DNA from: Comamonadaceae bacterium 2PF | Lineage (GTDB): Bacteria > Pseudomonadota > Gammaproteobacteria > Burkholderiales > Burkholderiaceae_C | Assembly: GCA_005502875.1 (NCBI GenBank) | Contig: SCMV01000036.1 | Location: forward strand, 1 to 39,433 | Reading direction: 5' to 3' | Length of the DNA: 39,433 nt | Shown here: positions 1 to 8,916 of the stretch, piece after piece | Numbering within the stretch: position 1 is the stretch's first letter | Layout: each line of letters begins with the position of its first letter | Position numbers and translations under genes: made by a program | The notes under the pieces: generated by a model | What the model was told of the DNA's origin: nothing | The model's database searches: none | Seen by the model: only the letters and a program-made list of their open reading frames with translations

Positions 1-351
1 GGGCCGGGTGCACAACACATCGCAGGGCGCGTGCCAGCGTGAATTTCACAGCTTGCCACCGCCAAGTGCTTGATTTCATTGGGGGTGATGCGGGGCAGCG
101 AGCGAATTTGTTCGGGATTCCGAACGCATGCCGGCGCGCGGCGTTCGGTTCGCCGGACCCCCGAACACCCGTCACATCCTGGACACACACGGCGATGCTT
201 TCCACTACACTCATGCCCATCGCCGAGTTAACAGGACAACTTGCGGGGCGATTCACAAATGCCGCTAAAGCGTTCGCCGCTGCACAGAGAACCGTCTCGA
301 CAGCCCCGGCGACGCCGAGGTTCATGGACACATTTTTCTGGAGCACACACC
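1..351. other. Non-coding stretch upstream of metK
   Basis: I see no convincing gene here. An open frame starting at 39 (plus) has no family resemblance and unconvincing codon use. The stretch holds GTTCGG/CCGAAC inverted repeats at 110-166 (described separately) and a weak -10-like TACACT at 206-211, with no well-spaced -35. A GGAG at 340-343 is the ribosome-binding site of metK. An ATG at 324 is out of frame with metK. Confidence 0.6.
110..166. repeat. Alternating GTTCGG/CCGAAC inverted-repeat arms
   Basis: GTTCGG occurs at 110-115 and 143-148, and its complement CCGAAC at 120-125 and 161-166. Adjacent arms can form three mutually exclusive hairpins: 110-115 with 120-125 (6 bp, GATT loop), CCGAACGC 120-127 with GCGTTCGG 141-148 (8 bp), and 143-148 with 161-166. 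They could be a terminator region for a gene left of the window or regulatory DNA for metK. No U-tract follows, so intrinsic termination is not supported. Confidence 0.45.
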
Positions 352-1542
352 GTGGCGAACGACTTCCTCTTCACCTCCGAATCCGTCTCTGAAGGCCACC
401 CCGACAAGGTCGCCGACCAGATCTCGGATGCCATCCTCGACGCCATCTTCGAGCAAGACCCCAAGTCCCGCGTGGCCGCCGAAACCCTGTGCAACACGGG
501 CCTGGTGGTGCTGGCCGGTGAAATCACCACCAACGCGCACGTCGACTACATCCAGGTCGCGCGCGACACCATCAAGCGCATCGGCTACGACAACACCGAG
601 TACGGCATCGATTACAAGGGCTGCGCCGTGCTGGTGGCGTACGACAAGCAGTCGAATGACATCGCCCAGGGCGTGGACCACGCCTCTGACGACTACCTCA
701 ACATCGGCGCCGGCGACCAGGGCCTGATGTTCGGCTACGCCTGCGACGAAACGCCCGAGCTGATGCCCGCGCCCATCTACTACGCGCACCGCCTGGTCGA
801 GCGCCAGGCCCAGCTGCGCAAGGACGGCCGCCTGCCCTACCTGCGCCCCGACGCCAAGAGCCAGGTGACCATGCGCTACGTCGATGGCAAGCCGCACTCG
901 ATCGACACCGTGGTGCTGTCGACCCAGCACAGCCCCGAATGGAGCCTGGGCGACAAGATGAAGCCCGAGTTCAACGAGGCCATCATCGAAGAGATCATCA
1001 AGCCGGTGCTGCCCAAGGAGTGGCTGCAAAACACCCGCTACCTGATCAACCCGACCGGTCGCTTCGTGATCGGTGGCCCGCAAGGCGACTGCGGCCTCAC
1101 GGGCCGCAAGATCATCGTCGACACTTACGGCGGTGCCTGCCCGCACGGCGGTGGCGCCTTCTCGGGCAAGGACCCTTCCAAGGTCGACCGCTCGGCCGCT
1201 TACGCCGCCCGCTACGTGGCCAAGAACGTCGTGGCCGCAGGTCTCGCCAAGCAGTGCCAGGTGCAGGTGGCTTACGCCATCGGCGTGGCCCAGCCCATGA
1301 ACATCACGGTCTACACCGAAGGCACGGGCGTGATCTCCGACGAGAAGCTGTCCAAGATCGTGGCCGAAAGCGGCATCTTCGACCTGCGCCCCAAGGGCAT
1401 CATCCAGATGCTGGACCTGCTGCGCCCGATCTATTCCAAGACCGCTGCGTATGGCCACTTCGGGCGTGAAGAGCCGGAGTTCACGTGGGAGCGCACGGAC
1501 AAGGCCCAGGCGCTGCGGGACGCAGCTGGCCTGAAGGGCTGA
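352..1542 (+). CDS. metK: S-adenosylmethionine synthetase (methionine adenosyltransferase)
   Basis: Makes S-adenosylmethionine from methionine and ATP in the cytoplasm, feeding all SAM-dependent methylation. The 396-residue product has the usual family length. It begins with [18 protein letters not shown], which carries the ATP-binding histidine of the N-terminal domain. The middle contains [12 protein letters not shown], the methionyl adenosyltransferase signature, and the C-terminal part contains [20 protein letters not shown] chose the GTG at 352 because GGAG at 340-343 lies 8 nt upstream and because homologues start at this point; the frame stays open to 241, but that extension does not resemble MetK. 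A terminator follows at 1672-1699. The gene stands alone on the plus strand, with its partners ahcY and metF about 25 kb away. Confidence 0.97.
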   Translation: MANDFLFTSESVSEGHPDKVADQISDAILDAIFEQDPKSRVAAETLCNTGLVVLAGEITTNAHVDYIQVARDTIKRIGYDNTEYGIDYKGCAVLVAYDKQSNDIAQGVDHASDDYLNIGAGDQGLMFGYACDETPELMPAPIYYAHRLVERQAQLRKDGRLPYLRPDAKSQVTMRYVDGKPHSIDTVVLSTQHSPEWSLGDKMKPEFNEAIIEEIIKPVLPKEWLQNTRYLINPTGRFVIGGPQGDCGLTGRKIIVDTYGGACPHGGGAFSGKDPSKVDRSAAYAARYVAKNVVAAGLAKQCQVQVAYAIGVAQPMNITVYTEGTGVISDEKLSKIVAESGIFDLRPKGIIQMLDLLRPIYSKTAAYGHFGREEPEFTWERTDKAQALRDAAGLKG

Positions 1543-1671
1543 GCACTGCGGCAGCAGGGCTCCCTGGGCCTTGCGGGGAGCGGCCGTCAGGCCGTGACTC
1601 ACAAGGCTGCTGCGCTGCGTGCGGCGGCTGGGCTGTAAGAGATTCGCGCGTCATTCACCTGATGCGCAGCC

Positions 1672-1699
1672 AAAGCGGGGCCAGGGTGCCCCGCTTTTT
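1672..1699 (+). terminator. Intrinsic terminator of metK
   Basis: AAAGCGGGG and CCCCGCTTT form a 9-bp stem around an 8-nt loop, followed by further T residues on the plus strand. On the minus strand the stem is not followed by a T-tract, so it should act on metK only and not on the convergent gene ending at 1711. Confidence 0.85.
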
Positions 1700-1710
1700 C
1701 ATTCCAGGCC

Positions 1711-4700
1711 TCAGAGGCTGAGATCAAGCGCCACCACCTTCAGGCGATGCCGATCCGCCTCTGGGATGCGCTCTCGCAGAAGCCGTTCCAGGTCCTCAGC
1801 ACTCTTTGGCTTGATGCCTTCTGGGCTTTTCTCTGGTGAGTGTCCGAACCACAGCACCAGGTAAATGCCGTGACCTTGGGCGGCAGGATCAGTGACGTAT
1901 CGGCCTTCTAGCTGGTCTCGCCAGGCCAGCCAAATCTGATCGTGGTTTTCTTTCTTGATTTCGATCGGCACGACCACTCGACGATGGTTGATGACCGCGC
2001 TGACACGCAAGTCGGCTCGCGTGTCTTGTTGTGCGCTGGCTTCTTTCTCCAGTTGCACCGACATGTTGATCAGGCGATCTCGCAACAGTGCCATGAGCCG
2101 ATCTCGGCAGGTGTTCTCGATTTCCGGTGTGCGCTGTTCTAGCGACTTGGCCTTGTTGGTGGCCGAGTAGCGCCAGAAGCTCGCCACGCCGTTCCACTCT
2201 GCGCCACGCAGCTCTTTGCCCAACTGACGCAGGTGGTCCACCGTCAACGCGGCCAGATCTGCGACGTTCGCAGGAGCTCTGCTGTACAAGGTCTGGACCA
2301 CCGAAGCGGCTGATGCGTGCCTGAACCCAGCTTCTCGCACGGCGCGTGTGTGGGCCGCCAACGCGGCGTCCAGCGCATGGCGCCAGCGCAATGTGTGGGC
2401 ATTGACGCGTAGCCTGCGAAGCGCCTCGCCTGCCGCAGTTTCAGTGGATTCCGCCAGCCCCGTGATCATGCTGCGCACCAGTTCGCGGCGGTGATCCGCT
2501 TCGCCAACCCAAGGTTCTCCGTCTGGTCGGTCTGGTTCGGCGTGGGGTGCCAGCCGCACGATGAAGCTTTCCCACACGGCTGACGGCAACTCCAGTCGGT
2601 GTGGCAATCGCGCGTCCATGCTGCTCAATGCATTCGCCATCTGAACCGCGCGTGTTTGACTGCTGCCCGTGAACTTGATCAACGCCATTGCGATGGGTTC
2701 GGGGTCAAGGCTGAGCCCCGCCACCAGCCATGAAATCCGTTGTGGCGCATCCAGGCTTCTGAGCTTCAGCCTGGTTTGAATGATGTCGAGAAGCGCATGC
2801 TTGTCCACATGCCGGATGGCTGCTGGCAAAAGGGATTGGTTCAGGTGGCTCAACTGCGCCTGATTGGCTTTTGCAGGAAAGGTCTCCAGGATGGCTGGCA
2901 CGCACCGTTTTGCGAGCTCTGCCGAGCCCTCGTCGCTGCTCAAGGCCCACAAACCTGTGATCGAGCCTTCTGCCCGCTGACGCAGCATGCCTTGCACATA
3001 TTGAGTGAACACCTGGGAGACCAAATCGACGCGGGACCGCACGATGGATGAATACCAGGTGGGCACATTGCCTGTGCCATCTGTCAGCCACATGGCCACC
3101 AAGCGTTCAAGCAGTTCATCCGGCCAGCCATTGGTGGCATCTGGGTCTTCGCTGGCAACCAGTTCCGCACCGATGAGGCATGCTGGATCGAGGGGGTGCA
3201 TCCGCAGTTCACGGCCAGCTTGAAGGATGGCGGTCGCTTCCGGAAGATCGGTCCTGTCGAGCACCTTCTTCATGCCTTCAAGCGCCACAGGCAACAACGC
3301 CGCATCACCGAGGTAATCGCACAACCGGTCCTCCGGCGTTGCACCATGGATGTCGGTGTACCGATCGAGGTAAGACATGGCCATCTGGTGGTACAGGCCT
3401 GAAGGCGCAGTTCCCGCGGCCATGGCCTCCAAGTGTGGCGCGATGCGTTCCTGGCGCTTCGCTTGCTGAAGCATCTGCGTGGTTCGCCATTCCTCTTGAT
3501 TCCGCCAATACTCGCCTTGAGCTGCATCGATGGGCCAGCTCCAGATGGCCTCCCGCCAAGCGTCTGCCGCTGGCCACTTTGCGCACTGAGCCTCACACCA
3601 ATCTTCCACGTCACGCATCGTGATGTCTGAATCGACGGAGGGGTTGATGGCCTGGTGCGCGGCTTGTTCAACACACCATTTGGCGATGGCTTCTGAAGAG
3701 GTTTGAGAGGCCAGCGTCAGCAGCCACCGGTGCCAGTCTCTCGGAAGCCGTGCGCCATGAAGCAACTGGCTGGCTTCCCAGAAGTGGGGTGGGGTGGACG
3801 TGGGCAAGGCCAGCGTCAGCACCGACTTCTGAACCTGCGGGTGTGCGCTCAACCAGTCCCGGATTCCCTGGCCTTCGTCGCCCTTGAGAGACCAGAACCC
3901 GTGCTCGTCCACGCAAGCCGTGAGCCAGCGGAGAACCCGAGGCGCGTCGATCGGCTCGGCCAAGCTGTTCAAAGCTGCGGCAATGATCTTGCCCATCACC
4001 CGAGGCATCTCGAAGTGGCTTCGGAACGAGTCGATGTCCGGAGCCAGGTCTGCCAGACCATCCGCGAGGATGGGACGCGCAACAGTGGGGGTGCGGGGAA
4101 GCAGTTCACGACCCCAGAAGCGCGAGTAGTGGCCGTGCAAGTGCTCCGCTTTCGGTGGCCTGAAGTGCTGCATCACTTCGCTCGGCGCGATGTGATCGGG
4201 GTACAGCGCCTCCAGCAGCGCTCCCGCCAGTTGGTCTTGCGGATCGTCGATGACGCCCTGGCGAACGTCACACAGCCATGTCAACGCGGTCTGCATGTCC
4301 AGCGACAGCAACCGCGCTTGAGCCAGCCACGCGACTGCTGATTTGGTGCGGGTGTAGGGTGTGTGGCTGTGGTCACGCACAACCCGATCCAGCGCAGGCA
4401 GGAGATCGGGCAGCGGTTGACCGTGTGCGATGGCGTCAAACACGCAATGCAGCATCGACTGATGCGCTTCGGACCTGTCTGGGTTCTCGAAGAACCCTTG
4501 GTACGTCTGCTGCATGTCTGCGGTACCGAGGCCGCCGAAAGGGTGATCGGCCCAATCGCCGTTGCGGAACCAGGCGAACTGTTTCGCCTCGCCCTCCAAG
4601 CCCTGTAGGAGTTGGATCTTCTCGTTGATGCTGAAGTGACTCACATCCCCGTAAAGCACCACGCCCAGCGGGTCATGAGCGATGAAGGTCTGCCGGTGTT

Positions 4701-5790
4701 CGTGGCTGTGCACCGCCAGCCACGCATGCAGGCCCCGCAAGGAAGGGGCAACGCCGCCGTCCTCTGCACACATCAGGGCCATGACGCGGGCGACGGGCAA
4801 GGAGCTTTCGCCCATGCGGCGGGCGATTTCCCTGGCCCCAAGGTACTCGGCGATGCTGCGGTGCGCAGCTTGGATTCGATCGCCATCGGTTTTGAACAGC
4901 TTGGTTGCCAGGGCTGCCCGCAGGTCTTTCGTCGGGATGTCCAAGGGCAAGGCGTTCAAAGCCAGTTCGTTGATCCCATCTGCCACACCGTCCGACCATG
5001 CCTCTGCGCCGCTCAGCAGTTGAACGGCGCAAAGCGTGCCCGCGCGTCTCAACAGTTCATACGTGTTGGGTGCGCTGTCCCGCTTTGCCATTCGGTGAAC
5101 GAGGTTGTCTTCCGATGCCAGCTTCTCGCAGGCCGCTGCGAACGTCTGTGCTCTGGTTGCAGGCAGCTGACCGGTTGACCCAGCCGACGCGATCATCAGA
5201 CGAAGGAACAGTGCGTTGCCCATCACAGGCAACAAGCCTTGTTGCTGGGCTTGATGCCAGAAGCGATCCACCGCATCTGCTTGCACCAGCGCGTCTTCCA
5301 AGATCTGACGGATCTCTTGCTCGTTCAGTGGTTCGAGCCGGAGTTCGACAACGTCGCGCTCTGCTGCCAGCAGCTTGATTGCACCGTGATCCAGCGCTTC
5401 AATCCAGTCCGCTTCGCGACAGCTCAAGCGAAAGGGGGGCGACCCCATTTCGATCAATTTGGTGCAGATTTCGTCCAGCGGGCGATTGCGATGTCCACCC
5501 ACATTGCTGGCTCTGGCTTCGTCCAGCCCGTCGATGTACAGAGCTTGCCCTTCGGCCAAGGTGGGTGCCCGCCAGCCGGGACGCATCATGAGGTGCGCCT
5601 CAACGAAGGGGGACTGGTTGTGCGCTGCGGCTTCTGCCTTCATCGCTTCCGTCTTGCCGGTGCCAGGGGGAGCCAGCAAGACATAAGCGCGCGTGGAGCG
5701 CCAATTTGAAAGGGGCAGTTTGGCCGAGCGGCCCTGGCCTTCGCGAGCGGTCGCGTGGCGCGGGATGCGGATCTCGCCTGTCTGCGCCAT
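1711..5790 (-). CDS. NACHT-like STAND NTPase with C-terminal nuclease-like domain, putative defence protein
   Basis: A protein of 1359 residues. Near the N-terminus is a P-loop, APPGTGKT (about 40-47, with A where G is usual), then a NACHT-type Walker B, ALYIDGLDEA (about 83-92), and a sensor-like RLSCREADW. A segment AAHRSIAEYLGAREIA resembles the motif that closes the NACHT/STAND ATPase module. The middle 800 or so residues look alpha-helical and unlike any family I recognise. The C-terminus has ADLRV (D1260) and PIEIKKE (E1277, K1279), a D...ExK pattern as in PD-(D/E)XK nucleases. The start at 5790 lies 2 nt after the upstream ATPase stop with a G-rich sequence before it; a longer frame to 6087 would overlap that gene. 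Family knowledge: bacterial NACHT proteins are often anti-phage sensors. A defence role here is inference, and the exact function is unknown. Confidence 0.8.
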   Translation of the reverse strand: MAQTGEIRIPRHATAREGQGRSAKLPLSNWRSTRAYVLLAPPGTGKTEAMKAEAAAHNQSPFVEAHLMMRPGWRAPTLAEGQALYIDGLDEARASNVGGHRNRPLDEICTKLIEMGSPPFRLSCREADWIEALDHGAIKLLAAERDVVELRLEPLNEQEIRQILEDALVQADAVDRFWHQAQQQGLLPVMGNALFLRLMIASAGSTGQLPATRAQTFAAACEKLASEDNLVHRMAKRDSAPNTYELLRRAGTLCAVQLLSGAEAWSDGVADGINELALNALPLDIPTKDLRAALATKLFKTDGDRIQAAHRSIAEYLGAREIARRMGESSLPVARVMALMCAEDGGVAPSLRGLHAWLAVHSHEHRQTFIAHDPLGVVLYGDVSHFSINEKIQLLQGLEGEAKQFAWFRNGDWADHPFGGLGTADMQQTYQGFFENPDRSEAHQSMLHCVFDAIAHGQPLPDLLPALDRVVRDHSHTPYTRTKSAVAWLAQARLLSLDMQTALTWLCDVRQGVIDDPQDQLAGALLEALYPDHIAPSEVMQHFRPPKAEHLHGHYSRFWGRELLPRTPTVARPILADGLADLAPDIDSFRSHFEMPRVMGKIIAAALNSLAEPIDAPRVLRWLTACVDEHGFWSLKGDEGQGIRDWLSAHPQVQKSVLTLALPTSTPPHFWEASQLLHGARLPRDWHRWLLTLASQTSSEAIAKWCVEQAAHQAINPSVDSDITMRDVEDWCEAQCAKWPAADAWREAIWSWPIDAAQGEYWRNQEEWRTTQMLQQAKRQERIAPHLEAMAAGTAPSGLYHQMAMSYLDRYTDIHGATPEDRLCDYLGDAALLPVALEGMKKVLDRTDLPEATAILQAGRELRMHPLDPACLIGAELVASEDPDATNGWPDELLERLVAMWLTDGTGNVPTWYSSIVRSRVDLVSQVFTQYVQGMLRQRAEGSITGLWALSSDEGSAELAKRCVPAILETFPAKANQAQLSHLNQSLLPAAIRHVDKHALLDIIQTRLKLRSLDAPQRISWLVAGLSLDPEPIAMALIKFTGSSQTRAVQMANALSSMDARLPHRLELPSAVWESFIVRLAPHAEPDRPDGEPWVGEADHRRELVRSMITGLAESTETAAGEALRRLRVNAHTLRWRHALDAALAAHTRAVREAGFRHASAASVVQTLYSRAPANVADLAALTVDHLRQLGKELRGAEWNGVASFWRYSATNKAKSLEQRTPEIENTCRDRLMALLRDRLINMSVQLEKEASAQQDTRADLRVSAVINHRRVVVPIEIKKENHDQIWLAWRDQLEGRYVTDPAAQGHGIYLVLWFGHSPEKSPEGIKPKSAEDLERLLRERIPEADRHRLKVVALDLSL

Positions 5791-5792
5791 GG

Positions 5793-7079
5793 TCAACCCA
5801 CCCAATGTGCGGCTCCGTACCGCAAGAACTCGCCCAGGGGAAGGCTCTCGCTGCCCACCACCCAGCGATTGCAACCTGGAAAGCGTTGAATGAACTCGTC
5901 GAGCCCAGCGTGTCGGGCACCTGCGCCAACGTTTCCGCTTTTCACCTCCACCGCTGCGAGGCGACCTCTGTGCTCGATCACGAAGTCCACCTCCAGGCCG
6001 CCCTCTCGCCAGTAGTGGACGCGTGTGTCGGTGTCGGCGGAATTGATCAGGTGGGCGCCCACCGCACTTTCGACAAGCCGCCCCCAATGGCTTTTGTCTG
6101 CCATGGCCTCGGCAAAGCTGTGCTGTCCTTTGGCGCTCATCAGGGCGTTGTTCAGGACCTGGAACTTTGGCGGTGACTGACGTTTGCGCAGCACCTGTGC
6201 GGCGTGTTTGTGCAAACCGGACATCAACCCGGCGTGGGCGAGAAGCTCCAGGTACCGGGCCAGGGTGGTCACGTTTCCAGCGTCGTTGAGCTGACCCAGG
6301 GTCTTGTCCAGCGACACGATCTGGCCCGAGAAGGAGCAGCCGACTTCAAAGAGCTGCTTGAGCAACGCGGGCTTGTCCACCCTTGTCATCATGAGGACGT
6401 CGCGTTCGATGTTGGGCTCGATCAGGCTGCGCAGCACATAGTTGCGCCAGCGCCCTTCATCCTGGATGTAGCTTGCACTGCCTGGGTAGGCACCGAAGAA
6501 CACGAACTGGTCAAGCGTGAAGTCGAACGCGCTGTTCATCTCCTCGAACGACCAATGCGTGATGGGGATGACCTCATAGCGGCCAGCCAGGCTCTCTGAC
6601 AGCCCCTTTTGCATCAACAACGGAGACGATCCCAGCAAGAGCACTTGCATCGGGTGTCCAGTCGCGATTTGCCGATCCCACAGGCCTTTGATGTGATCCG
6701 ACCACCGGGGGATTTTCTGGATCTCGTCGATGACCAAAACGAAAGGTAGGCGAGATGCTCGCCCGGGTTCTGACTCGCGCCAAGCTTTCGCGGCGCGTTC
6801 GGCTTTGGCCCATTGATCAATCAGCCAATTGGCATCGAAGCTTGCTGCTTGGCTGCGCATCAGCGTGGGCGAATCCCAGTCATCTGCCTCGCTCAAACCT
6901 GCTTTCTCTGATGCATCCGCAGCGACCACCTTGACCGAGTCGCTCGGGCGGGTTGCTCTGAACTGATGAACCAGGGTGGTCTTGCCAACCTGACGCGGCC
7001 CGGCCAAGATCTGCATCCGTTTGGGTTGCTCGTTCAACCTGGCGACGATGACTTGAAGCAGGGGGCGCTGGTAGTCCAT
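5793..7079 (-). CDS. AAA family ATPase with C-terminal DUF4143 domain
   Basis: A 428-residue protein with a Walker A motif GPRQVGKT (residues 27-34), Walker B FVLVIDEIQK and the hallmark stretch LLLGSSPLLMQKGLSESLAG. The C-terminal domain has EVDFVIEHRG and AVEVKSG, a D...ExK arrangement typical of the nuclease-like DUF4143 fold. The biochemical role of this widespread family is not settled, though many members have features of toxins or mobile-element genes. It is the first gene of a minus-strand operon whose second gene starts 2 nt after its stop, so the two are very probably co-translated. No Shine-Dalgarno sequence precedes the ATG; instead a 24-bp palindrome ends 4 nt upstream, which suggests leaderless or autoregulated expression. 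Confidence 0.9.
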   Translation of the reverse strand: MDYQRPLLQVIVARLNEQPKRMQILAGPRQVGKTTLVHQFRATRPSDSVKVVAADASEKAGLSEADDWDSPTLMRSQAASFDANWLIDQWAKAERAAKAWRESEPGRASRLPFVLVIDEIQKIPRWSDHIKGLWDRQIATGHPMQVLLLGSSPLLMQKGLSESLAGRYEVIPITHWSFEEMNSAFDFTLDQFVFFGAYPGSASYIQDEGRWRNYVLRSLIEPNIERDVLMMTRVDKPALLKQLFEVGCSFSGQIVSLDKTLGQLNDAGNVTTLARYLELLAHAGLMSGLHKHAAQVLRKRQSPPKFQVLNNALMSAKGQHSFAEAMADKSHWGRLVESAVGAHLINSADTDTRVHYWREGGLEVDFVIEHRGRLAAVEVKSGNVGAGARHAGLDEFIQRFPGCNRWVVGSESLPLGEFLRYGAAHWVG

Positions 7080-7083
7080 GAGT

Positions 7084-7107
7084 TTATTGAGTAAATTTAC
7101 TCAATAA
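7084..7107. promoter_or_regulatory. 24-bp perfect palindrome, probable operator of the ATPase/NACHT operon
   Basis: The half-site TTATTGAGTAAA is followed directly by its exact reverse complement. It is an AT-rich island in GC-rich surroundings and ends 4 nt before the ATPase start codon, where the ribosome-binding site would normally lie. Dyad symmetry at this position is typical of a repressor site; which protein binds is unknown. In RNA it could also form a hairpin that hides the start codon. Confidence 0.75.
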
Positions 7108-7144
7108 TGTATCCGAGCCGCCAATCTGACGCCAGCACCCAACA

Positions 7145-7169
7145 AAAAGCCCCGCACTGCGGGGCTTTT
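7145..7169 (-). terminator. Intrinsic terminator of the chemoreceptor gene
   Basis: GCCCCGC and GCGGGGC pair around a 3-nt loop, flanked by A and T runs on both sides. On the minus strand it follows the chemoreceptor stop at 7192 and ends in a T-tract. The symmetry makes it potentially bidirectional. It separates the receptor gene from the ATPase operon promoter. Confidence 0.85.
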
Positions 7170-7191
7170 GCTTTGCAGCGCCGGACCTCGG

Positions 7192-8733
7192 TCAGGACGT
7201 CTGAAACACGTTCACCGCCCCCGACAGCCTTTGGGCCTGATCGCGCATGCTCTGCGAGGCCGCGGCCGATTCTTCCACCAGCGCCGCGTTCTGCTGCGTC
7301 ATCTGGTCGAGGTGGTTCACCGCCAGCGACACCTGGCGGATGCCGTCGCTCTGCTCCGAGGTCGAGGCGCGGATGTCGCCCATCATGTGCGTCACGCGCT
7401 GCACGGCCTGCAGGATCTCCTCCATCGCCTGGCCGGCGTCGCCCACCAGCCGGGCCCCCGATTCGACGCGGTCGCTCGAAGCGGCGATCAGTGACTTGAT
7501 CTCGCGCGCGGCGTTGGCCGAGCGTTGAGCCAGCGTGCGCACCTCGCCGGCCACCACCGCAAAGCCGCGGCCTTGTTCGCCCGCGCGCGCAGCTTCCACC
7601 GCCGCGTTCAGCGCCAGGATGTTGGTCTGAAACGCGATGCCGTCGATCACGCCGATGATGTCGTTGATCTTGCGCGAACTGTCGGCGATCTCCTGCATGG
7701 TGGATACCACCTGACCAACGACCTGGCTGCCGCGCTGGGCGGCGCCGCTGGCCGAGGTGGCCAGCTGGTTGGCCTCATCGGCCGCTTGCGCCGACTGCGT
7801 CACCGTGCTGGTGAGTTGCTCCATCGACGAGGCCGTCTCCTGCAGGCTCGAAGCCGTCTGCTCGGTGCGGTTGGACAGGTCCTGGTTGCCGCTGGCGATC
7901 TCGCCGGAGGCCGTGTAGATCGCGTCGGTGCTCTCGCGCACGCTGCGCACCAGCGTGCCCAGCGAGCGCGCCATGACGTCCAGCGCCCGCATGAGTTCGC
8001 TGATCTCGTCCTTGCCTTGCACGTCGACCTTGACCGTCAGGTCGCCCTGGGCGATGCGCGAGGCCGCGTCGATGGCGTCCTGCAAGGGGCGGCGGATCGA
8101 GCGGATGAGCTGCCAGGCGCCGATGGCGGTGGCCACGAGCACGCCCAGCACCATGGTGGCGGCGGTGGCGGTGATGTTGCGCCGCCCAGCCGCGATCTCG
8201 GCGCGGATGCCGGCGGCGTCGGCCTCCTGCAAAGTGCGAAAAGCCTTGAGCGCGTCGCCGTACTGCTGCGTCAGCGGCAGGAACTCTTCGATGACACGCT
8301 GGCGCGCGGCGTCGATCTGACCGCCGTCGCGCTGAGCCTGGATCTCTTTGTTGAGCTTGAGCACGCGGTCGCGCAGCGACTGGATCTCGGCCAGCTGGGC
8401 CTCGTCGGCCGCCGTCAGGGGCAGGCCCTTGATGTGCTCGAGCATCTTGGTGATCTCGGCGATGTTCTGCGTGTTGCCTTTGGAGAAGGTCTGCCCGACG
8501 AAGGGGTCGCTGCTGAGCGTGCCAGCCACGACCCGGGTGATGGTGATTTTGCTGAGCTCGGCCCACTCCGAGGCGTATCGCAGCTTCTCGTCGCTCAAGC
8601 GCAGCGCGGCTTCGGCGGCCTGTTGTTGCGAGACGGAACGCCAGGCGGCGATGCCGACGATGCTCGTCATGGCGACGATCAGGGCAGCGACGGCTGCCCA
8701 CAGTTTGGCGGAGATGCTCAGGTGGCGAAACAC
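7192..8733 (-). CDS. Methyl-accepting chemotaxis protein
   Basis: A 513-residue transmembrane chemoreceptor that passes a periplasmic signal to CheA/CheW. Order of parts: short cytoplasmic start, TM1 ([21 protein letters not shown]), a helical periplasmic ligand domain of about 150 residues, TM2 ([18 protein letters not shown]), a HAMP domain ([22 protein letters not shown]), and a long coiled-coil signalling domain with the highly conserved hairpin tip around [20 protein letters not shown]. There is no C-terminal CheR-binding pentapeptide. I chose the GTG at 8733 with AAAGG upstream. The longer frame, from a GTG at 8880, would begin inside the terminator hairpin of the neighbouring gene, which makes that start unlikely. 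The ligand is unknown. Confidence 0.93.
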   Translation of the reverse strand: MFRHLSISAKLWAAVAALIVAMTSIVGIAAWRSVSQQQAAEAALRLSDEKLRYASEWAELSKITITRVVAGTLSSDPFVGQTFSKGNTQNIAEITKMLEHIKGLPLTAADEAQLAEIQSLRDRVLKLNKEIQAQRDGGQIDAARQRVIEEFLPLTQQYGDALKAFRTLQEADAAGIRAEIAAGRRNITATAATMVLGVLVATAIGAWQLIRSIRRPLQDAIDAASRIAQGDLTVKVDVQGKDEISELMRALDVMARSLGTLVRSVRESTDAIYTASGEIASGNQDLSNRTEQTASSLQETASSMEQLTSTVTQSAQAADEANQLATSASGAAQRGSQVVGQVVSTMQEIADSSRKINDIIGVIDGIAFQTNILALNAAVEAARAGEQGRGFAVVAGEVRTLAQRSANAAREIKSLIAASSDRVESGARLVGDAGQAMEEILQAVQRVTHMMGDIRASTSEQSDGIRQVSLAVNHLDQMTQQNAALVEESAAASQSMRDQAQRLSGAVNVFQTS

Positions 8734-8869
8734 GGCGGCAAACCTTTGAACGCTTCCCGGACGAAGAGGCCGAGGGCCTGCTCCGGGGTCAGGCACACGG
8801 GCAGGCGGGGCCTGCGTCACCTCGTGTCTTCGGCGTTTGCTCGTGGGACTGAAGCGGGCTTGTCCATGA

Positions 8870-8892
8870 AAAAGGCCCACCGAAGTGGGCCT
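8870..8892 (-). terminator. Intrinsic terminator of the PEP-CTERM gene ending at 8917
   Basis: AGGCCCAC and GTGGGCCT form an 8-bp stem with a 4-nt loop. On the minus strand the stem is followed by TTTTTC. It lies 25 bp past the stop codon. Confidence 0.85.
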
Positions 8893-8916
8893 GATGTGAA
8901 TGGGACAAGGTGCGCC

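Noticed and set aside
322-1602. A long open frame antisense to metK
   Set aside because: Low-complexity complement of a conserved housekeeping gene with no domain signature.
5791-6087. An N-terminal extension of the NACHT-like protein
   Set aside because: It would overlap the ATPase gene in another frame and is Arg/Gly-rich shadow sequence; the start at 5790, directly after the ATPase stop, is simpler.
1672-7169. The two similar GCGGGGC hairpins flanking the ATPase/NACHT operon as element ends
   Set aside because: Both work as ordinary terminators of metK and the chemoreceptor gene; beyond a GC core they do not share extended sequence.
8734-8869. A FliA (sigma-28) promoter for the chemoreceptor
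   Set aside because: GCCGAAGA resembles the -10 GCCGATAA, but no TAAA-type -35 lies at the right distance.
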